DNA of 64,000 nt from Leptolinea tardivitalis (GTDB lineage Bacteria > Chloroflexota > Anaerolineae > Anaerolineales > Anaerolineaceae). Made by a program: the position numbers and the translations under genes. Shown one piece after another: positions 52,244-60,402 of this stretch. The stretch's first letter is position 1, and each line of letters opens with the position of its first letter. The DNA lies in assembly GCF_001050275.1 (NCBI RefSeq), contig NZ_BBYA01000009.1, positions 124,001 through 188,000 on the forward strand, given 5' to 3'. The notes under the pieces were generated by a model that had not been told where the DNA came from, made no database searches, and was given only the letters and a program-made list of their open reading frames with translations.

Positions 52244-52468
52244 TTATCCCATCCGACTGTTTAATTCTGCCAGCAATTTTTCTGCTTTTTCGCGATTGAT
52301 TCCCATCAGGGCAGCCTGAGGCATGGCCAGAACATTGTTAATCGTCATACCGCGGATCATACCCACCATCGGATCAGAATAGGCACGGGGAGTATATTGT
52401 TCAATGATTTCTTTCGCTTTTGGATCATCCAGAATAGTTCCGATCATTGTGTCGAGTGTAAATGCCAT
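52244..52468 (-). CDS. Free-standing copy of a small helical domain found at glycosidase C-termini
   Basis: 74 residues: MAFTLDTMIGTILDDPKAKE then IIEQYTPRAYSDPMVGMIRG, MTINNVLAMPQAALMGINRE, KAEKLLAELNSRMG. The pattern (TxIGxLLDDPxAKxIIEKYxP, then MxxGMTLxxVxAxP) is, from memory, that of a short helical domain attached to some bacterial glycoside hydrolases; here it stands alone. It has a GGAGG-like site (GTTGGAGGC) before the ATG. Role unknown. Confidence 0.65.
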   Translation of the reverse strand: MAFTLDTMIGTILDDPKAKEIIEQYTPRAYSDPMVGMIRGMTINNVLAMPQAALMGINREKAEKLLAELNSRMG

Positions 52469-52523
52469 GCAGCCTCCAACGGGTTAATTAAGAAATGATT
52501 TATCAGGATCAATGTTTTCGGGA

Positions 52524-53363
52524 TTAATTATGAAGCATTTCCCAACCCTGTTTAAGAACTACTACCTGTGACATCAGTACACAGAAGAAGAATACGCTTA
52601 AGATGCTAAACGTTATGGTCACAGCTTTTTCAACATTCTGAGAGAAGTCTTCAAGCAGCCATTTCGTTTGTTGCATGGATGCCTGCGATTCGGCCAGCAT
52701 ACCTTTATAGGTTTTCAGGCTATCTGAAATCTTTTCGGCATTATCTTTGATTGCCTGAAAATTATCTTTGATTTCTGTCAGGTTGTCATCCGTCCGGCCG
52801 ATGTTTATGGATACATCCTCAAACGCAGACGGCATGCTTTTAATATTCGTTGATAGATTGCCCAGAGATTCAGCCAGTGTTTTTTCTGGATTATAGGGAG
52901 GCTGTGGTGCCGGAAGAAACGTTTTAAGCAAAGGGACATTCCCAAGCATGGATTGAAACGAATCGAGGGAATGTATGGCGCCTTCCAGCGAGACCGCTGC
53001 CGATTGTGCCGCTTTCAGAGAATCATCGGCTGCCTGGAAGGCGGATGGAAGAGTGTCTTTCATCAGACTATTGAGGTTGTCGAGGACGGGTTGGGTATCA
53101 GCGACAACCTCAATGGTGTTATCCAGAACGTTTTTCAGGGAATCCACACTTTGAATGGAAGCGTCCAGGGTTTCACCGGCAAGCGTCAGGGTGTTACTAC
53201 TGACATCCAGATTCGATCGTAATGTATCTGTAACATATAGGACAGATGTGACCACCTTCGGCCTGACTAACCATAACCCGACGATTCCCGCCAGTCCCAA
53301 CAAAATACCCAGTGATCCAGCGGCCAATACCAGAATTCCCAGAGTTCGGCGAAGCAATCTCAT
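52524..53363 (-). CDS. Membrane protein with long coiled-coil outer region
   Basis: 279 residues. An N-terminal span (LGILVLAAGSLGILLGLAGI then VGLWLV) and a C-terminal span (ITFSILSVFFFCVLMSQVVV) enclose about 210 residues of helical heptads (LRSNLDVSSNTLTLAGETLD, LDNTIEVVADTQPVLDNLNS, SLKTYKGMLAESQASMQQTK). The layout recalls the helical region of YhgE/Pip or MCP-like proteins without signalling domains. It may be a membrane scaffold. It lies 34 bases after the HEAT-like gene on the same strand and may be in one operon with it and the channel gene. Confidence 0.7.
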   Translation of the reverse strand: MRLLRRTLGILVLAAGSLGILLGLAGIVGLWLVRPKVVTSVLYVTDTLRSNLDVSSNTLTLAGETLDASIQSVDSLKNVLDNTIEVVADTQPVLDNLNSLMKDTLPSAFQAADDSLKAAQSAAVSLEGAIHSLDSFQSMLGNVPLLKTFLPAPQPPYNPEKTLAESLGNLSTNIKSMPSAFEDVSINIGRTDDNLTEIKDNFQAIKDNAEKISDSLKTYKGMLAESQASMQQTKWLLEDFSQNVEKAVTITFSILSVFFFCVLMSQVVVLKQGWEMLHN

Positions 53364-53397
53364 ATACTCCTCCGTTTTTCCATATTTCTGTATACGT

Positions 53398-54093
53398 TCA
53401 GATTTGATTAAGGTTGCCGGGTTTGACCTGGAGTTGTGTCAAAATGGCCGACGGATTAACGCCGACCAGACGGCACAATTCAATGAAATGCTTCATGCGG
53501 ATGGCCAGATCTTTTTCATGGAAATCATAAATGATCGTATTGTCAGGATCGAAATCTGATTTGGCTTTACCATAAAGAAATAGCGACATGGCGGCACAAT
53601 GGACACGGACATCATCATTGCCGGTCAGAGCCGTTGAAAGAATACACCGGCGGATTGCTTCGGTGGGGTAGGTTTTGGCCAGGCTGAGGGCAAAGGTTAA
53701 ACCATTTCCAATTTTTGTATCTGGCAGAGTCTGTATTACAACCTCTTCAACCTGATCTTCAATACCCATTTCTTTCAAGAACTTTGCGGCGAACAACCGG
53801 CATTCCAGATTATGACTTTGAAGACAGTCTCGAAGAGCCTGAACGGCAAAGGGAGTGTTCAGGGCAGCCAGGGCTTCCACATCACGCCAGTCACTGTCTT
53901 TCCGTGAGATCAACAGATCTTCCACCTGTTTCAGCTCGCTTCGATTCATTTCATTAAATGCATCCAGATCATATCCAATACCGTCATGCCATTTGTAGAA
54001 ATCAATCTTCATGCTTTCGAGGAAACGTTGAAAGGCCGGACCTTGACTGTCTGGCGGTTCATCTGATGCGCGCCTGAATTTTGTTTCAGCCAT
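53398..54093 (-). CDS. Armadillo/HEAT-like helical protein of unknown function
   Basis: 231 residues. The centre is HEAT-like (DVEALAALNTPFAVQALRDC then LFAAKFLKEMGIEDQVEEVV, GLTFALSLAKTYPTEAIRRC, VRVHCAAMSLFLYGKAKSDF). The N-terminal FLESMKIDFYKWHDGIGYDL is a distinctive conserved-looking block, often preceding such repeats in proteins of unknown role. It begins directly at the stop of the TMEM175 gene (TGA then ATG), so translation is coupled. Confidence 0.65.
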   Translation of the reverse strand: MAETKFRRASDEPPDSQGPAFQRFLESMKIDFYKWHDGIGYDLDAFNEMNRSELKQVEDLLISRKDSDWRDVEALAALNTPFAVQALRDCLQSHNLECRLFAAKFLKEMGIEDQVEEVVIQTLPDTKIGNGLTFALSLAKTYPTEAIRRCILSTALTGNDDVRVHCAAMSLFLYGKAKSDFDPDNTIIYDFHEKDLAIRMKHFIELCRLVGVNPSAILTQLQVKPGNLNQI

Positions 54094-54783
54094 TCAGGCT
54101 TGTTCCTGTTTTCCGGTCTTTGCTCTGAGCCTGTGAACCGTTCGGATGCTGAATGTGTACGAAAGTATTGGCATGAGCAGCCAGATGGCATAGACCGGAT
54201 AAACGCTTAGAAAACTGATTGGTATGGAGATGCCGATTATGATGGGAGTAGATAACCACAGGTTGCCGATCATCCTGACAACCTCTGGTTCCATATTTTC
54301 AACAATCAGATGCCCGTTCCCCGATGCATAACGCCATTCGTACCATGAGATCAAACTGAACATGGCCAGATTTCCCCCAAAGATTGCCAGCGCCAGTGGA
54401 TCGAGTGGATATTTGCCGAGAATATCGGCCGATGTGGGCAGCAGCACAATGAACATCAGCGAGAGAAGGTTGAGCCAGATGAATGTGCCGTCTGCGTTGG
54501 TGATATACCGTATGGTACGCTGGTGGACATCCCATTGCTGGGCAACCACCAGAAAGGTGAATACAAAGATCACCACTTTTGGCAGAAGAGCATACAGACT
54601 TTGCCCCAGATTGCCCTGGCCAATTTCGGGTATTTTCAGGTCGAAGGCCAGCAGGGTGAGTGAGAAGGCAAAAATGGCATCACCAAGGGTCTCGAGCCTG
54701 GAAAGGCTCATAAAAAACCGGGGGATGCCTGCCATCTTGCTTTTATTGGGTTTTGCGATAGCATTATTTTCCGTTTTTTTCAT
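54094..54783 (-). CDS. TMEM175-family potassium channel (DUF1211)
   Basis: 229 residues, six membrane spans. Span 1 has the family motif RLETLGDAIFAFSLTLLAFD, where FS-x-T/D at the pore lines the potassium filter; LNLLSLMFIVLLPTSADILG is the matching third-span block. Bacterial members form tetramers from one six-span unit. The start is uncertain: ATGs at 54783, 54735 and 54711 are in frame and none has a strong ribosome-binding site; the choice matters because a plus-strand gene may begin at 54722. Confidence 0.88.
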   Translation of the reverse strand: MKKTENNAIAKPNKSKMAGIPRFFMSLSRLETLGDAIFAFSLTLLAFDLKIPEIGQGNLGQSLYALLPKVVIFVFTFLVVAQQWDVHQRTIRYITNADGTFIWLNLLSLMFIVLLPTSADILGKYPLDPLALAIFGGNLAMFSLISWYEWRYASGNGHLIVENMEPEVVRMIGNLWLSTPIIIGISIPISFLSVYPVYAIWLLMPILSYTFSIRTVHRLRAKTGKQEQA

Positions 54784-55057
54784 AACAGATGCAGTCTATC
54801 AGAAATCCGATCAAACAGAAAATGGAATTCTGACAGGAGTTGTTTGGGATTTTTTCACAATTCTTTGGACGGGATTTTTTGGAGGTTTTTTTATGACCGC
54901 CATGGCTGTTTCTGCCCTGATTTTCCATAGAGCGGGTGATGCCGCGATAGCGGGGACCATTGTTGGTATTCTCTCTATTCTGATTTTCACCGTATATGAG
55001 TGTACTCGGGGGTGGCGAGCCTGGGAAACTTCGCAGAAAATTAAAAAAACCTCCTGA
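54722..55057 (+). CDS. Small three-span membrane protein, head-to-head overlap
   Basis: 111 residues if it begins at ATG 54722: MPAILLLLGFAIALFSVFFI then TDAVYQKSDQTENGILTGVV, WDFFTILWTGFFGGFFMTAM, and AGTIVGILSILIFTVYECTR. Three hydrophobic segments and a charged end (TRGWRAWETSQKIKKTS) look real, but the 5' end overlaps the TMEM175 gene by 62 bases on the opposite strand and there is no clear ribosome-binding site. A shorter form is possible. Function unknown. Confidence 0.5.
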   Translation, partial: GMPAILLLLGFAIALFSVFFITDAVYQKSDQTENGILTGVVWDFFTILWTGFFGGFFMTAMAVSALIFHRAGDAAIAGTIVGILSILIFTVYECTRGWRAWETSQKIKKTS

Positions 55058-55074
55058 TATAGAAAATCAGGAGG
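55043..55074 (-). terminator. Rho-independent terminator of the cupin gene
   Basis: CCTCCTGAT / ATCAGGAGG (55050-55058, 55066-55074), seven-base loop; seven T follow on the minus strand. It overlaps the end of the plus-strand small membrane gene. Confidence 0.9.
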
Positions 55075-55094
55075 CCTGAAAATATGCAGAAACA

Positions 55095-55637
55095 TCAAAC
55101 CGTTCGCAAAGGTGCACCGGGGCGGGTCAATGAGCGGATAAGATCGGCTTCCTGCGGATACCGGCGGATCATGTCCTGTTGTTCGCCGCCTTCGTAATCG
55201 CTGTCAGCGTAACCGGGTGACATGGTTGTGCCGGCCAGGGCGAATTGACCACCCGGCAGCAGATGTGAACTCTGCCAGACACCGTGCGGGACGGTAAATT
55301 GCACTTTCTGTCCGTTTAAGACATCATGCCCAAGGATAATACGTTGACTTTTTCCGTCGGGATAAAGCAGCAACATTTCCACTGGATCGCCCATATAGAA
55401 ATGGTAGGTCTCATCGATGGGCAGACGGTGAATGGCGGAGAAACAATCAGGATCATCGGTGTAAAAATATAAAATGCCTGTCCCCATGGGATGCGGACCG
55501 ACACTTCCTGCCGGTAACACATTTTCGGGTAATAGATCAGGACTCTTATAGGTTTGCTTATACCACCCGCCCTCAACCGGCAGAGGTTCAAATTTAAAAT
55601 AATCCATCAATTTTTGAATATAAGCTTTGTCGGTCAT
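55095..55637 (-). CDS. DUF985 cupin protein
   Basis: 180 residues. FKFEPLPVEGGWYKQTYKSP at the N-terminus, TGILYFYTDDPDCFSAIHRL, DETYHFYMGDPVEMLLLYPD and VPHGVWQSSHLLPGGQFALA are the beta-barrel blocks of the DUF985/Cff-like cupin family, with histidines in HRLPIDETYHF that could hold a metal. Its biochemical role is not known. The start at 55637 has GGAG six bases upstream. It follows the RpiR gene on the same strand and is probably its operon partner. Confidence 0.9.
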   Translation of the reverse strand: MTDKAYIQKLMDYFKFEPLPVEGGWYKQTYKSPDLLPENVLPAGSVGPHPMGTGILYFYTDDPDCFSAIHRLPIDETYHFYMGDPVEMLLLYPDGKSQRIILGHDVLNGQKVQFTVPHGVWQSSHLLPGGQFALAGTTMSPGYADSDYEGGEQQDMIRRYPQEADLIRSLTRPGAPLRTV

Positions 55638-55690
55638 GTTTTCTCCATTTTTCAAACAGTAGGTAATTGTATTCGAACTTCTTATTAAAT

Positions 55691-56563
55691 TCATCCAATG
55701 TCATTATCTCCTGCCGGCATATGCATTTTAGAAAGAGCATTCCAGATTTTCATCTGATTTCGGCTGGTATTTGCGCGGTCATGAATTTCAAGGCCGGTAT
55801 AAATCACATCGATGATGGTCATCAGAGCAACCGGGGATTCATATAAATCAGGATGCAAATCACGCGTTGCGCAGGTCAGGGTGACGTCTGCCGCCTCAGC
55901 CAACGGTGAAGCTGGATTGCCGGTGATGGCGACCACCCTGGCGCCGCTCATTTTTGCCTGCCTGACGGCTTCTACCAATGTCAGGGGGGTGCCGGTTCGG
56001 GAAATGCCAATGACGCAATCTGTATTCTTCAAAATAGATGCCTGCATTACTTGTTCATAGGCATCGGTCACCGCGTTGACTCTATACCCCAGCCGGAACA
56101 GCCGATTGAAAAATATGCCAGCCAGAGGGGCAGACGACCCTACGGCGTAAACCGATAAGCTGGCGGAAGAATTGATGATATCCAGCGCTTTCAAAACCGA
56201 TTCGGTTTTTAGTGTTTGCAGTGTGTCTTGAAGCAGGCGAATATTGGAAAAGAATATTTGTTGGATAATCCCCTTCGAATCGGAATCATCCGTAATCTGG
56301 TTAAAAATTTCTTCTGCCGGGTGGGCTGTATCGGCTGCCAGTGTGATCTTCATCTCGTTCAGGTTTTCAAATCCGATGGCACGGATAAACCGTACCACCG
56401 TGGCATCACTGACATCCGATGCAATGGCAATTTCCAGCAGAGACATGCGCAATACTTCGAGCGGATGCGCGAGGACATACTCTGCCACTTTGCGCTCTGA
56501 ATGTGACAGGGTTTGCCTGTTTGCCAGAATGCTGTTTCTTACACTGCGATCCAATCCGGCCAT
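55691..56563 (-). CDS. RpiR/MurR family transcriptional regulator
   Basis: 290 residues. N-terminal HTH_6 domain (SHSERKVAEYVLAHPLEVLR then MSLLEIAIASDVSDATVVRF, IRAIGF) and a C-terminal SIS sugar-isomerase domain (ALDIINSSASLSVYAVGSSA to about 260, with GISRTGTPLTLVEAVRQAKM and GARVVAITGNPASPLAEAAD). Such regulators sense sugar phosphates. The gene lies between an SDR gene (25 bases upstream) and the cupin gene, and two TTGT-type repeats stand before the SDR gene, so it likely regulates this small operon. Confidence 0.93.
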   Translation of the reverse strand: MAGLDRSVRNSILANRQTLSHSERKVAEYVLAHPLEVLRMSLLEIAIASDVSDATVVRFIRAIGFENLNEMKITLAADTAHPAEEIFNQITDDSDSKGIIQQIFFSNIRLLQDTLQTLKTESVLKALDIINSSASLSVYAVGSSAPLAGIFFNRLFRLGYRVNAVTDAYEQVMQASILKNTDCVIGISRTGTPLTLVEAVRQAKMSGARVVAITGNPASPLAEAADVTLTCATRDLHPDLYESPVALMTIIDVIYTGLEIHDRANTSRNQMKIWNALSKMHMPAGDNDIG

Positions 56564-56588
56564 GCTGTTTTACCTGATCTGACCAGGT

Positions 56589-57365
56589 TCAAAAGAGCGG
56601 GCAGGCCTGAACGCCGCCATCAACGATCAGGTTGGTACCGGTGATCCAGCGGGCTGATTCACCTGTCAGAAAAATACAGGCATCGGCAATGTCTTCAGGT
56701 TCGCCCAGGCGGCCCAGGGGCGTGCGGCGCATGAAACGGTTGTATCCATCAGGCCAGGCAGTTTCCAACCCCGGGCGATTGATCAAGCCGGGAGAAACAG
56801 AATTTACGCGAATGCCATGCGGTCCCAGTTCCTGGGCAGCGGCTTTTGTAAAAGCAATGACACCCGCTTTCGCGGCGGAATAATGACTATGGTCAGCCAG
56901 CGGATTGGTGGCATCAATAGAACCAATGTTAACAATCGCCCCACCTTTGCCTGCCTTTATCATTAAGCGGGCGGCTGCCTGGGTGCACAGAAAAACAGAC
57001 TTAAGATCAATATTGATGGTTTGATCCCATTCCTCTGGTGTCATTTTCAACACGCTGGCGTTAGGATAAATACCGGCATTATTTACGAGTGCATCGGGTA
57101 CACCAAATTCACGGGTGATTTTTTCGAAGGATTCGGTTACCTGTTTTGGATTTGATACATCACATGTTACGGGGAATGCCCTTCGACCTGTATTGACGAT
57201 GTACTCACAGGTAGCTTCAACCTGGTGTAGATCGCATACCACCACATCGGCACCGGCGGCTGAGAACCGCCGGGCAATACCGGCCCCTATGCCTGACCCG
57301 GCTCCGGTCACCATGACGATTTTCCCTGAAAGATAGGAGCTCTGAACGGGGACTTGTGTTGTCAT
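56589..57365 (-). CDS. Short-chain dehydrogenase, sugar/polyol type
   Basis: 258 residues. TGAGSGIG at 20-27, NNAG at 95-98, S149, Y162 and K166 (YSAAKAG) are the classical SDR residues. CDLHQVEATCEYIVNTGRRA after strand two, with Asp at its end, favours NAD(H). The C-terminal TPLGRLGEPEDIADACIFLT then WITGTNLIVDGGVQ is typical of FabG-like and glucose- or polyol-type dehydrogenases. The pairing with an RpiR regulator suggests a carbohydrate substrate. The start at 57365 has GGTGAAAGGT upstream. Confidence 0.93.
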   Translation of the reverse strand: MTTQVPVQSSYLSGKIVMVTGAGSGIGAGIARRFSAAGADVVVCDLHQVEATCEYIVNTGRRAFPVTCDVSNPKQVTESFEKITREFGVPDALVNNAGIYPNASVLKMTPEEWDQTINIDLKSVFLCTQAAARLMIKAGKGGAIVNIGSIDATNPLADHSHYSAAKAGVIAFTKAAAQELGPHGIRVNSVSPGLINRPGLETAWPDGYNRFMRRTPLGRLGEPEDIADACIFLTGESARWITGTNLIVDGGVQACPLF

Positions 57366-57431
57366 ACCTTTCACCTTCCTCTTGGTGTGAAAATAAATAT
57401 TTTCTATTTATTGAACTGGCGGATTACACTA

Positions 57432-57475
57432 TTGTAGCAATGCTACAACACAAATGCAATATTGTTGCAATACAA
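57432..57475. promoter_or_regulatory. Paired operator-like sites before the SDR/RpiR/cupin operon
   Basis: Site one is TTGTAGC-AAT-GCTACAA (57432-57448); site two, TTGTTGCAATACAA (57462-57475), is a looser copy of the same motif. They start 30 bases apart, 67 bases upstream of the SDR start, and are good candidates for the RpiR-type regulator two genes downstream. Confidence 0.7.
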
Positions 57476-57514
57476 CAGACCGGGAGACAGTAGACGATAG
57501 TAAAATCCTGATCC

Positions 57515-57550
57515 AACAAAAAGATCCGGTAAGTGCCGGATCTTTTTGTT
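57515..57550 (-). terminator. Rho-independent terminator of the lipoprotein gene
   Basis: Perfect 15-bp stem AACAAAAAGATCCGG / CCGGATCTTTTTGTT (57515-57529, 57536-57550), six-base loop, reaching into the stop codon of the lipoprotein gene. Confidence 0.92.
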
Positions 57551-58740
57551 CATCTGGTAATACTTACCTTCAACGTGTATGTGGCATTCCCACGCGTTGG
57601 GCCGACCAGAATGGCATACGTCCCCTCTTTCTTAATTGATCCAGACCAGTTGTTTGTGTCTTTGCCTTCTTCTGTTCCGGGGAGCGGGTTGTTATCTGGC
57701 CCGATGATTGTGAAGACGGCATTGCCTTCTGACGAGGTCACCAGAACTTCGAAGTTTTCTCCGGTAACCATTTGCAGACTGTACCGGTCTCGTTCGCCCC
57801 TGATGACCGATCCTTTGATTTCCTGATTGATGAGACCGGCATCAGACCGGATTACCTGATCTTTTGCGATTTTTGCTCCCAGGGCTGTTGATGGGGTTGA
57901 GGCGGCGGCTGACTTTGTCGCCAGGCCTGATCCGAGCGGCGGAATAGTCACGCTCAACTGATATGGAACGGGTTGATCAAACACCGAGACGAGTTCTACA
58001 TAGTAATCCTGGGAAGCCGGTAGCCGGATGGATATGTCTTTTGTGGGAGACTGAGATGTGTAGGTTGTGCCATCCATACTCCAGATATTCAGGTAGGCTT
58101 TGGCATCTGCCGGATCCGTGGTCAGACGGATGGTCATCTCCTGCCCGGCCATGGCTCCGAGGACAAACCGTTGGACCTGTTTGGGAGTCAATTCACCGGG
58201 GGTATGCCAGCCGGTGGTATTGGGCTGGAACTGTATGCGCGTGGCTTCGGGAAGGGAGAGCGGCTGCATTTTGATAGTCATCTCATAGCCCATAGATTCC
58301 TGGGCGCTATTGTGAAGATCAAGATAATAATCCTGTGTGGATGGGATAACACCTTCCCATTCCGTCAGCCCGGCAAGCTGTGGGATCAGATTGGTGCCGT
58401 CTGCGCCCCAGAAAGCCAGTGAACCCAGAGTGCTGTATTCAATTTTTGCTTTGATGTTGATCTTTCGACCCGAGTCACCTTTAAATACCATCTGGATAGA
58501 TTCGTCGGGTTTAATCTCACCGGAACCTGAAATCATGGTTCGGGAAGAGAAATCGAGCCGTGAGGCATCCGGCCGGGCTGAAGGATGCTGGGGAGCCGAA
58601 GTCGCTGCCGGAAGTGGTGTGGGGATGGGATATGTGGGGATCACAGTCGCCGTCGGAACCTGTGCGGCCGGTTGGCAGGCGCCCAGTGCCAGAGAGGTCA
58701 GAACCATAATCACAGCGATGTTCTTGCAGGGTAATTCCAT
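57550..58740 (-). CDS. Lipoprotein with pre-peptidase C-terminal-like domains
   Basis: 396 residues. Lipoprotein signal (NIAVIMVLTSLALGAC, Cys 22), a Thr/Pro/Ala-rich linker to about residue 60, then three similar beta-sandwich units: SGSGEIKPDESIQMVFKGDS, GWHTPGELTPKQVQRFVLGA, and IKGSVIRGERDRYSLQMVTG, each ending in a YYLDLHN, YYVELVS or YAILVG strand. This is the pre-peptidase C-terminal (PPC) pattern, usually found attached to secreted proteases but here alone. The start at 58740 has GGAGG. A surface-binding role is likely. Confidence 0.8.
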   Translation of the reverse strand: MELPCKNIAVIMVLTSLALGACQPAAQVPTATVIPTYPIPTPLPAATSAPQHPSARPDASRLDFSSRTMISGSGEIKPDESIQMVFKGDSGRKINIKAKIEYSTLGSLAFWGADGTNLIPQLAGLTEWEGVIPSTQDYYLDLHNSAQESMGYEMTIKMQPLSLPEATRIQFQPNTTGWHTPGELTPKQVQRFVLGAMAGQEMTIRLTTDPADAKAYLNIWSMDGTTYTSQSPTKDISIRLPASQDYYVELVSVFDQPVPYQLSVTIPPLGSGLATKSAAASTPSTALGAKIAKDQVIRSDAGLINQEIKGSVIRGERDRYSLQMVTGENFEVLVTSSEGNAVFTIIGPDNNPLPGTEEGKDTNNWSGSIKKEGTYAILVGPTRGNATYTLKVSITR

Positions 58741-58989
58741 TTTTTCCTCCGTGAGATATACCGGGTAAGAATGTTCGAGGAATTCCAACCTGAATTACCA
58801 TTTTCCCCTTATTCCATTATAGCTGAGAGACCCTCCCTTTAAAATTCTGCGCTTGTAACCCGACCCTGTTTTCGGTAGAATCGTTGAAACCACAGCCTGA
58901 ATTGGGGTAGTTCCGAGTGTGTCAGGTTCTATATCCACTGGAGGCGTAATCTCCAGTAAACACCTGGAAGTTTAAGTGGGAGAAAATAT

Positions 58990-60255
58990 ATGCAAAGCAT
59001 CCTTCGTGTTCTGGCGAAAATCGGAATCGCCCTGCTGTGTATTCTTGCCTTTCTCTTTTCGATAATTTTCTTCTTCCCGCTTACCTTGCTTCCCAAAGCC
59101 ACGGCTGTTCCCATGCCGGTGTGGGTTCTTCTTATGGCCGCTGGATTGTTTGCCCTATCTTTGCAGTTCTGGATAAAACCGGTTGGAAAAGGGATTGGAT
59201 TAAGCCTGGCCGGTGCATTGGCTGTCACCGCACTGGGTGTGGCCGCCTCCCAGATGTATGCAACCACGCCGCCTATTACAGATGCACAGGGCAATCCTGT
59301 TCCCGGCAGCATTGCTACACTGGAAAAAATGACCCTCAACGGCAGCCAGCAGTGGGTATCCATACGCGGAAAGGATGCCACCAATCCTGTTCTGCTCTTC
59401 CTGGCCGGAGGGCCGGGCGGCAGCCAGATGAGCACCGAACGCCTGAACCTGCCCGGGCTCGAAGACCACTTTGTGGTGGTCAACTGGGACCAGCCCGGGG
59501 CGGGAAAGTCATTTGATTCGGTTGACCGTTCAAAGATAACCGTGGAACGGTATATCGAAGACGGGCACGAACTGGTGCTGCAGCTCCGTGAACGCTTCAA
59601 GCAGGACAAGATTTACCTGGTGGGAGAATCCTGGGGGAGTGTACTGGGTGTACTGCTGGTTCAACGCTACCCAGAATTGTTCCAGGCTATGGTGGGCACC
59701 GGTCAGATGGTGGCTTTCATTGAAAATGACCGGATTTGCTATGAATTTGCCCTGAATTGGGCCCGCGAACGCGGTGACACGGCCAAAGTGGAAAAATTAT
59801 TGAAACAGGGACCGCCGCCTTATTATGACAAAAACCTCATCTGGGAAGAGGCGGCTTTTCTGCTGGATACCTATGATTATATGAACCAGAATCCTCAAAT
59901 AAATGATAACGGGTCCAACACCTGGCGTGATCTCGCCGCGCCGGAATATGGACTGTATGACAAGGTGAGCTGGTTCCGCGGCGGTATTGAAACTCTTGGT
60001 ATTGTTTACCCGCAGCTCTGGCATGTGGATTTCCGCAAACAGGCGACAAAACTCGATGTACCTGTGTATTTCCTGATCGGCCGGCATGACATTAATGCGC
60101 CGGTGAAACTTGCCCAGGAATATTACGATCTGTTGGATGCTCCGCACAAAGAAATTGTCTGGTTTGAACACTCCGGCCATAATCCCTGGGTGAACGAAGC
60201 CCCTGAGTTTGAACGGGTTATGGTTGAGAAGGTGCTGGCCGAGACGAGGGACTAG
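58990..60255 (+). CDS. Membrane-anchored alpha/beta hydrolase, prolyl-iminopeptidase-like
   Basis: 421 residues. Three N-terminal membrane spans (IGIALLCILAFLFSIIFFFP, VWVLLMAAGLFALSLQF, GIGLSLAGALAVTALGVAAS) precede an alpha/beta-hydrolase domain. LFLAGGPGGSQMS (137-148) is the oxyanion block, VVNWDQPGAGKS (163-174) the PIP signature, G-E-S214-W-G the nucleophile elbow, D in LIGRHDINAP and H in HSGHNPW the rest of the triad. The family cuts N-terminal prolines or hydrolyses esters; here the active site is probably outside. The ribosome-binding site is GGGAGAAAATAT. Confidence 0.9.
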   Translation: MQSILRVLAKIGIALLCILAFLFSIIFFFPLTLLPKATAVPMPVWVLLMAAGLFALSLQFWIKPVGKGIGLSLAGALAVTALGVAASQMYATTPPITDAQGNPVPGSIATLEKMTLNGSQQWVSIRGKDATNPVLLFLAGGPGGSQMSTERLNLPGLEDHFVVVNWDQPGAGKSFDSVDRSKITVERYIEDGHELVLQLRERFKQDKIYLVGESWGSVLGVLLVQRYPELFQAMVGTGQMVAFIENDRICYEFALNWARERGDTAKVEKLLKQGPPPYYDKNLIWEEAAFLLDTYDYMNQNPQINDNGSNTWRDLAAPEYGLYDKVSWFRGGIETLGIVYPQLWHVDFRKQATKLDVPVYFLIGRHDINAPVKLAQEYYDLLDAPHKEIVWFEHSGHNPWVNEAPEFERVMVEKVLAETRD

Positions 60256-60351
60256 GATCAAGATCGGATAACGAGAAAAATCATAATTACCATGAACCCC
60301 GCAAAACCCAGAGACTATACATCCCCGGGTTTTGGAAATTAAAAATGATGA

Positions 60352-60357
60352 TATAAT
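60352..60357 (+). promoter_or_regulatory. Candidate -10 box for the TetR gene at 60403
   Basis: TATAAT, three bases before the palindrome at 60360. The -35 region (GTTTTG at 17 bases) is weak. Confidence 0.55.
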
Positions 60358-60359
60358 CA

Positions 60360-60390
60360 TATATGAATAAATAATAAATATATTCATATA
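60360..60390. promoter_or_regulatory. Operator palindrome of the TetR/methyltransferase operon
   Basis: TATATGAATA / TATTCATATA (60360-60369, 60381-60390), perfect ten-base arms with an 11-base AT-only spacer. It covers the expected transcription start and lies 13 bases before the TetR start codon. Confidence 0.75.
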
Positions 60391-60402
60391 TAAAGGGTAA
60401 TA

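Noticed and set aside
54362-54721. Upstream extension of the plus-strand frame opposite the TMEM175 gene
   Set aside because: It is antisense to clear TMEM175 coding sequence and its product looks like random sequence rich in Ser and Arg.
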